Both the position numbers and the translations under genes were made by a program. A stretch of 64,000 nucleotides of DNA from Myxococcota bacterium (lineage in GTDB: Bacteria > Myxococcota_A > UBA9160 > UBA4427), in assembly GCA_029243605.1 (NCBI GenBank), contig JAQWRT010000030.1, forward strand, positions 124,001 through 188,000, written 5' to 3'. Positions 61,249 through 64,000 of the stretch are shown here, in pieces. Within the stretch, counting starts at the first letter, position 1; each line of letters begins with the position of its first letter. The notes under the pieces were generated by a model, which saw only the letters and a list, made by a program, of their open reading frames with translations, did no database searches and was not told the origin of the DNA.

Positions 61249-61627
61249 AAAACCGTGCCGAGTTGCCTCAATGTTGCGCAGGCTGCGCGTCGGAGGACCC
61301 AACTTCGCGGAGAAGTCAAAGCCCGATTGTGATATACTCATTTTTGAGTGATGGAAGCAAATGGTGCCAACGAACAACTGATCCGGGTTGCTCAGGGCAG
61401 CCCCCCTCTTGGCCGACACCCCCGTAACTGTCGGCCGGAGTACTCCTCCACCCGCTCTCACTCTGGCTCTCCCATGCGTGTTTTCCGCATCCGCTTTTCC
61501 TACGTGAATTTCCGTACATGGATTCCGCAGGCTGGAAGCTCCTTCGACGTCTTTTTCGACGCGACTCGGAGGTTTTCCGCCCGCCCGGTTTTTCCAATGC
61601 CCCAAAAGGCAAAAACGGAGGAACACC
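61249..61627. other. Gap between selC and the hibernation factor gene
   Basis: About 380 bases. A short hairpin ACTCA-TTTT-TGAGT and a TATACT hexamer lie near 61335-61348 and may be a weak terminator or promoter. No gene or RNA recognised. No second selenocysteine-related gene is visible. Confidence 0.4.
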
Positions 61628-61972
61628 ATGACCAGCGAAGCCAATGTCCTCATCCACTGGAAGGGACTCGAGAGCGACCCCGAAGTCCACGACCATCTCC
61701 ACTCCCGCTGCCTCCATGTGGCTGCTGAGTTCCCTGAAACCGATCACTACGAACTCAGCATCGAACCCAGTGGCCGCGACGTCAAATGCCACGGCCACGT
61801 CAATGGGAAGCAGACCCAGCTGGCCGCACATACCGAAGGGCTCCCCACTCCCCGTCAGGTCGCCGATTCCGTGATCGACAAACTCGAGCGTGAACTCCGC
61901 CGAGAACACGACAAGCGGATCTTCAGCCGACGCCGTAAGGCCCAGCGAGATCAGAGCAAGCGACTGGCCTAA
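61628..61972 (+). CDS. Ribosome hibernation promoting factor (HPF/RaiA family, short form)
   Basis: 114 residues, ATG preceded by GGAGG. Residues about 5-105 give the HPF beta-alpha pattern (NVLIHWKGLESDPEVHDHL, HYELSIEPSGRDVKCHGHV, PTPRQVADSVIDKLERELR). A basic tail (KRIFSRRRKAQRDQSKRL) follows. HPF parks ribosomes in stationary phase. It is the short form without the C-terminal dimer domain of long HPF. Some divergence from the classical sequence leaves moderate certainty. Confidence 0.75.
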   Translation: MTSEANVLIHWKGLESDPEVHDHLHSRCLHVAAEFPETDHYELSIEPSGRDVKCHGHVNGKQTQLAAHTEGLPTPRQVADSVIDKLERELRREHDKRIFSRRRKAQRDQSKRLA

Positions 61973-62032
61973 AAGCGCGAAGACAGACGCTTCAGGACTG
62001 GGCGAATACCCACTCGAAAGGCGCCGAGGGCC

Positions 62033-64000
62033 CTAGGCGGGCGAACTCGGCGCCGACTTGAGCACCTCGGCCAACGCCATGCCGGTCAGTGAACCGGCAT
62101 GGGTGGCCAAGCTCGCCGGCGACCCCTCGGCGACGACTTTCCCACCGCTGGGTCCGCCGCCGGGCCCCAAATCGATCACCCAGTCGGCTCGCCGGATCAC
62201 GTCGAGATCGTGCTCCACCACCAGGACGCTGCCCCCGGCCGCGATCAATTCATCGAAGCAACGCAGCAATACCCTGACATCCGCCGCGTGGAGCCCCGTG
62301 GTGGGCTCGTCCAAGACGTAGAGCATGCCCCTCCCCGGGTCGCCCAAGGCCAGGGCCAGGCGAACCCGTTGGTGCTCACCTCCCGAAAGGGTTGAGAGCG
62401 GCTGACCGAGGGTCAAATAACCAAGACCCACCCGGCTAAAGGGTTCGAGCTTGGACCTGATCTTCGACTCCTCAGCAAAAACCTCGAGCGCCTCGTCGAT
62501 GGTCAAACCGAGAACATCCACGATGGAACGACCGTCGAGTTTCACTCCGAGCACATCCCGCCGATAGCGAAGCCCCCCACAGGCATCGCAGGGTGCATGC
62601 ACATCATCGAGAAATTGCATATCGATGACGGTCTCCCCCGACCCCTCGCAGACATCGCAACGACCGCCGGGGACATTGAAGGAGAACCAGCCGGGTCCGA
62701 CCCCCAGGGCCCGGGCCTCCCGGGTGGCCGCAAAGCGTTGACGAATCCCGTCGAAGGCCTTGGAAACCGTCGCCGGATTCGAGCGCGGACTGCGGACCGC
62801 CGGGGTCTGATCCACCACCACCACGCCGGCGAGATCCTCTCGCCCCTCGATCCGATCACAATCGCCCGGGCCATCCCTCCCCCGACGCCCGGTGACGAGA
62901 TTGCCCACGAGGACCGAGTCCACGAGACTCGATTTTCCGGCCCCCGAAACACCCGTCACCGCCACCAGACCACCGAGAGGAATTTCCACGGTCAGGTCCT
63001 GAAGGTTCCTCTCCCGGGCACCGACAATTCGGAGCCGACCCACCGGACTGAAGGTGCGCTGGTCGATCGCCTGCAAATCGCCATCGAGTTCCCCGCGCAA
63101 AAGCCTGCCCGTGGGCGAATCCGCGCTGGCCCGAATCGAGTCGAGGGAACCCTCGGCGATCAATTGCCCTCCCTGACTCCCCGCACCCGGCCCGAGATCG
63201 ATCACGTGATCCGCCGCGTCCAGGATCGCCGACGCATGCTCTACGACCACGACGGTATTCCCCTGGTCACGAATCGCGCGGAGCACCGCCAGCAATCGCT
63301 CCATGTCCTGGCTATGCAATCCGATGGAGGGTTCATCGAGGACATAGAGCGAAGCCGTGAGCCCCCCTCCCAGCGCCGTCGCCAACTGGATTCGCTGAGC
63401 CTCGCCCCCGGATAGCGTCCGCATCTGTCGATCGAGTCCCATATAGCCAAGTCCCACGGCCTCGACGGTGGCCACCCGGGTCCGTAGCAATTCGAGCAAC
63501 CTCTGCGAACGCTCGAGTTCTGCGGCATCCAGCGGGACCTCCTCGAGCCAGGCCGCGAGAGACTCGACATCGAGGCGAGCAAGATCTCCCAAGTGTCGAC
63601 CGTCCACCTCGACATTCCGGGCATCGGCGCAGAGGCGTGAGCCCCCGCACTCCTCGCACAGAACGAAGCGGCGGTAGCGCGCGATCAAGACTCTCGACTG
63701 CACCTTGTAGCGTCGCCCGTCGAGCCAGTCGAAGAAACCCTGGACCCCGTACCAATTATCCTCGTCGCCGGCGAACACCCAGTCCCGCTCGGTCTCGGGC
63801 AGCCTCTCGAAGGGGATATCCGTGGGCACGCTCAGGGCTTCACACGCCGCCATCAGATCGCGCTGCATCCCCTTACCCATAGGCGTAGCGAACGGGGCGA
63901 TCGCTCCATCCGCCAGACTGCGCAAGGGGTCCGGGACGACGCGTTCCCAGTCAATCTCGGCTCGACGGCCAAAACCCTGGCATTCAGCACAGGCTCCAAG
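62033..64000 (-). CDS. uvrA: UvrA-family excinuclease ATPase, C-terminal part (continues beyond window)
   Basis: 655 residues are visible; the frame is open to base 64000, so the N-terminus (first Walker A) lies outside. In order: part of a zinc site (CAEC), GVQGFFDWLDGRRYKVQ, a second Cys pair LCEECGGSRL, the first ABC signature LSGGEAQRIQLA with Walker B LYVLDEPSIGLH, then the second ATPase with Walker A GVSGAGKSSLV, SPRSNPATV, zinc ribbon CDVCEGSG/CDACGG, signature LSGGEHQRVRLA and LYVLDEPTTGLH. It recognises DNA damage with UvrB. GVQGFFDWLDGRRYKVQ and a shortened late helix recall atypical UvrA paralogues rather than canonical UvrA, so the symbol is tentative. Confidence 0.85.
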   Translation of the reverse strand, partial: LGACAECQGFGRRAEIDWERVVPDPLRSLADGAIAPFATPMGKGMQRDLMAACEALSVPTDIPFERLPETERDWVFAGDEDNWYGVQGFFDWLDGRRYKVQSRVLIARYRRFVLCEECGGSRLCADARNVEVDGRHLGDLARLDVESLAAWLEEVPLDAAELERSQRLLELLRTRVATVEAVGLGYMGLDRQMRTLSGGEAQRIQLATALGGGLTASLYVLDEPSIGLHSQDMERLLAVLRAIRDQGNTVVVVEHASAILDAADHVIDLGPGAGSQGGQLIAEGSLDSIRASADSPTGRLLRGELDGDLQAIDQRTFSPVGRLRIVGARERNLQDLTVEIPLGGLVAVTGVSGAGKSSLVDSVLVGNLVTGRRGRDGPGDCDRIEGREDLAGVVVVDQTPAVRSPRSNPATVSKAFDGIRQRFAATREARALGVGPGWFSFNVPGGRCDVCEGSGETVIDMQFLDDVHAPCDACGGLRYRRDVLGVKLDGRSIVDVLGLTIDEALEVFAEESKIRSKLEPFSRVGLGYLTLGQPLSTLSGGEHQRVRLALALGDPGRGMLYVLDEPTTGLHAADVRVLLRCFDELIAAGGSVLVVEHDLDVIRRADWVIDLGPGGGPSGGKVVAEGSPASLATHAGSLTGMALAEVLKSAPSSPA

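Noticed and set aside
1-64000. CRISPR arrays, insertion sequences, integrases or prophage genes
   Set aside because: No regular direct repeats, transposase motifs or attachment sites were seen.

Overview
The window is a gene-dense, high-GC bacterial chromosome segment with short spacers, many 1-4 base gene overlaps (ATGA, GTGA, TTGA, TGATG), frequent GTG and TTG starts, and no insertion sequences, phage genes or CRISPR arrays. The content points to a deltaproteobacterial-grade lineage, possibly Myxococcota: a FliA-type sigma factor, a receiver protein with an acidic/proline-rich linker and helical tail, a degenerate MglA-like protein, two separate LonA proteases, a complete gspC-N type II secretion operon with a PilM-like GspL, and selC. 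This assignment is inference from gene content; no rRNA or other phylogenetic marker is present.

Layout. 0-6.3 kb (+): end of a sigma-28 factor, a receiver protein lacking its phospho-acceptor Asp, nadC-birA-coaX (NAD, biotin and CoA cofactor metabolism), then two coupled genes of which the second resembles MglA without its GTP-binding motifs. 6.3-10.1 kb (-): ATP sulfurylase, a TolB-like lipoprotein, a JAMM metalloprotease and an Rrf2 regulator without iron-sulfur cysteines, a possible sulfur/cysteine cluster. 10.2-16.9 kb: small membrane protein, RNase R, tRNA-Leu(CAG), Lon and a glycosyltransferase. 16.9-23.8 kb (-): penicillin-acylase-like protein, catalytically degenerate Y-family polymerase, PilZ protein, glucosyl-3-phosphoglycerate synthase-like enzyme and polyprenyl glycosylphosphotransferase. 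24-26.6 kb (+): pgk-tpiA-secG then tRNA-Leu(GAG). 26.7-35.6 kb (-): dnaK-hsp20-lon-OmpA lipoprotein-glycerate kinase, then a flavin reductase, a DsbA-family protein and a small secreted protein. 36.2-49.7 kb (+): gspC to gspN without interruption. 49.7-60.1 kb (+): ArsR-methyltransferase, tldD-tldE, MBL hydrolase, maf, yggS-like gene, proC, FmdB-like zinc ribbon, folD, gcvT, gcvH. 60.1-64 kb: MerR/TPR protein (-), selC (+), hibernation factor (+) and the C-terminal part of a UvrA-family protein (-) running off the window.

The main surprise is a set of degenerate enzymes that keep their folds but have lost catalytic residues: the receiver (Gln53), the MglA-like protein (no P-loop, no NKxD), the Y-family polymerase (no Asp-Glu pair, but a clamp-binding motif at its C-terminus) and the penicillin-acylase-like protein (no catalytic Ser). 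Other notable points are a SPOR-like domain on GspD, a four-cysteine tail on GspJ, and selC, which implies selenocysteine decoding.
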